A DNA stretch of 59,896 bases from Paraferrimonas sp. SM1919. Its GTDB lineage: Bacteria; Pseudomonadota; Gammaproteobacteria; Enterobacterales; Shewanellaceae. The DNA lies in contig NZ_WINH01000024.1 in NCBI RefSeq assembly GCF_010993985.1, positions 1-59,896 on the forward strand. Direction: 5' to 3'. Within the stretch, counting starts at the first letter, position 1. Each line of letters begins with the position of its first letter. Positions 59,399-59,896 of this stretch are shown here, one piece after another. Below the pieces are notes generated by a model. That model did not search any database. It saw only the letters and a program-made list of their open reading frames with translations, and was not told the origin of the DNA. The translations under genes and the position numbers were made by a program.

Positions 59399-59602
59399 GG
59401 AATAGTCCGCCGTCTGCGTAATGGCGATGAAATTAACTATAGCCACCCATTATTAATCAATAAGTTACAACACTAAGGATTGCTCTTCAATCAGGCATTA
59501 CTCATGTTGAGGTTAGTCATTGGCTATTGAGGGGGAAACTTGTGTTCGATTAGCTTGGTTTGTTTGCTTTAAGTGGTTATATGCACAAATTGACGCAGCA
59601 TC

Positions 59603-59622
59603 AACCCACCGCGAATGCGGTG
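59603..59622 (-). repeat. REP-like hairpin downstream of inverted RAYT
   Basis: On the minus strand CACCGC-ATTC-GCGGTG is a perfect stem followed by GGTT, the same element as at 118-137. Confidence 0.65.
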
Positions 59623-59649
59623 CAAAGATATAATAAGGAAACAATAGGT

Positions 59650-59896
59650 TTACTCGAAGAGTTGGCAACTTTGTTTGAAATGCTTTCGCCGCCTTTCTAA
59701 GTGCTCACAGTATTTATCATACTCTTGCAAGGTACCCACGGGTCCATGAAATACCTTACCAAAATCATTGACGATTTTTGCCCAATTCTCTGCTGGAATA
59801 TTGAGCCGTTCAAGTATGCCTTTACTCTTTTTACTTATAGCACCACGCTTGTCATCGCGAATGATTCTGCCCGTATCATCAACCAGTTGCAGATAA
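59650..59896 (-). CDS. REP-associated transposase (RAYT), 3' part, runs off the window
   Basis: The open minus-strand frame encodes about 81 residues ending FKQSCQLFE. It aligns well with the C-terminus of the RAYT at 227-1204 (LVDDTGRIIRDDKRG..., PAENWAKIVNDFGK, FHGPVG), so both belong to one family. Its last 90 bases are 89/90 identical to 1-90. The N-terminal catalytic part lies beyond the window edge. Confidence 0.8.
   Translation of the reverse strand, partial: YLQLVDDTGRIIRDDKRGAISKKSKGILERLNIPAENWAKIVNDFGKVFHGPVGTLQEYDKYCEHLERRRKHFKQSCQLFE

Larger units (their letters stand above)
58807..59649. other. Non-coding stretch between cassette gene and RAYT
   Basis: About 840 bases with no credible gene. 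It holds attC-like sites D and C, a perfect ten-pair hairpin (58955-58977), a cluster of short hairpins (59292-59398) and a REP-like hairpin (59603-59622). ORFs at 59140-59446 on both strands run through the hairpins and have no ribosome binding site. Confidence 0.6.

Noticed and set aside
59140..59446. Overlapping ORFs of 82-93 codons on both strands
   Set aside because: They run through attC site C and hairpin repeats, have no ribosome binding site and show no protein-like composition.

Overview
The window is chromosomal DNA of a gammaproteobacterium, most likely an Alteromonadales member close to Shewanella. The evidence is gene order: barA / rlmD-relA-mazG-pyrG-eno-ftsB-ispD-ispF-truD-surE-pcm-nlpD-rpoS, ackA-pta next to yfbV and pflBA, yeaG-yeaH-ycgB next to fadR, bepA-yfgD / perM, and argP / argO. 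A TorF-type porin and a DUF3581 protein fit the same group. The genus is an inference and was not tested by alignment.

Layout. (1) 1-1250: REP-associated tyrosine transposase (RAYT) territory, with the 3' end of one copy, one full gene and REP-like hairpins. (2) 1.4-9.4 kb: small, poorly known genes (membrane, lipoprotein, secreted, GNAT), a hairpin-array repeat, miaE, a TMEM175-like channel, the porin, an SDR and tRNA-Pro(GGG). (3) 9.4-31 kb: envelope and regulatory core genes (yejM-yejL / yejK, dsbB-yecM, fadR, yeaG-yeaH-ycgB, a TMEM165-type Mn exporter, an aromatic amino acid permease, bepA-yfgD, perM, argP / argO, barA). (4) 31-45 kb: the conserved stringent response, pyrG-eno, isoprenoid and rpoS block. 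Here truD and surE form one continuous reading frame. (5) 44.8-54.5 kb: mixed-acid fermentation (pta, ackA, pflA, pflB), cvfB, fur and cobB, with a PdhR-like operator at pflB and a Fur box between fur and cobB. (6) 54.5-59.9 kb: an accessory region ending in a RAYT copy inverted relative to the one at the window start.

The main discovery is in region 6. Three to four attC-like imperfect palindromes, all in minus orientation, mark integron gene cassettes with no integrase in view (a CALIN-type array). One cassette of about 3.3 kb carries a complete operon: an SMC/RecN-like ABC ATPase with a zinc-hook-like Cys motif, a middle component, a 179-residue protein starting with a GGDVVGRDK motif, and upstream a tiny membrane-segment gene that ends in the same motif but is split by an AG duplication. 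The 5' end of this cassette is the exact complement of the R'' box of its own attC, as expected of a real cassette. By family resemblance the operon is an ABC-three-component (ABC-3C) conflict system, so this is probably a whole multi-gene defence system carried in one cassette. A second cassette carries an unknown 171-residue protein whose possible start codon lies inside the recombination core, and a third stretch appears non-coding.

How the genes work together: the conserved part links starvation signalling (RelA, MazG, RpoS, YeaG/YeaH/YcgB), carbon-flow control (BarA, FadR, the PdhR-like site, Pta-AckA, PflBA) and envelope homeostasis (YejM, BepA, DsbB, NlpD, FtsB). The right end is a mobile, probably defensive insertion.
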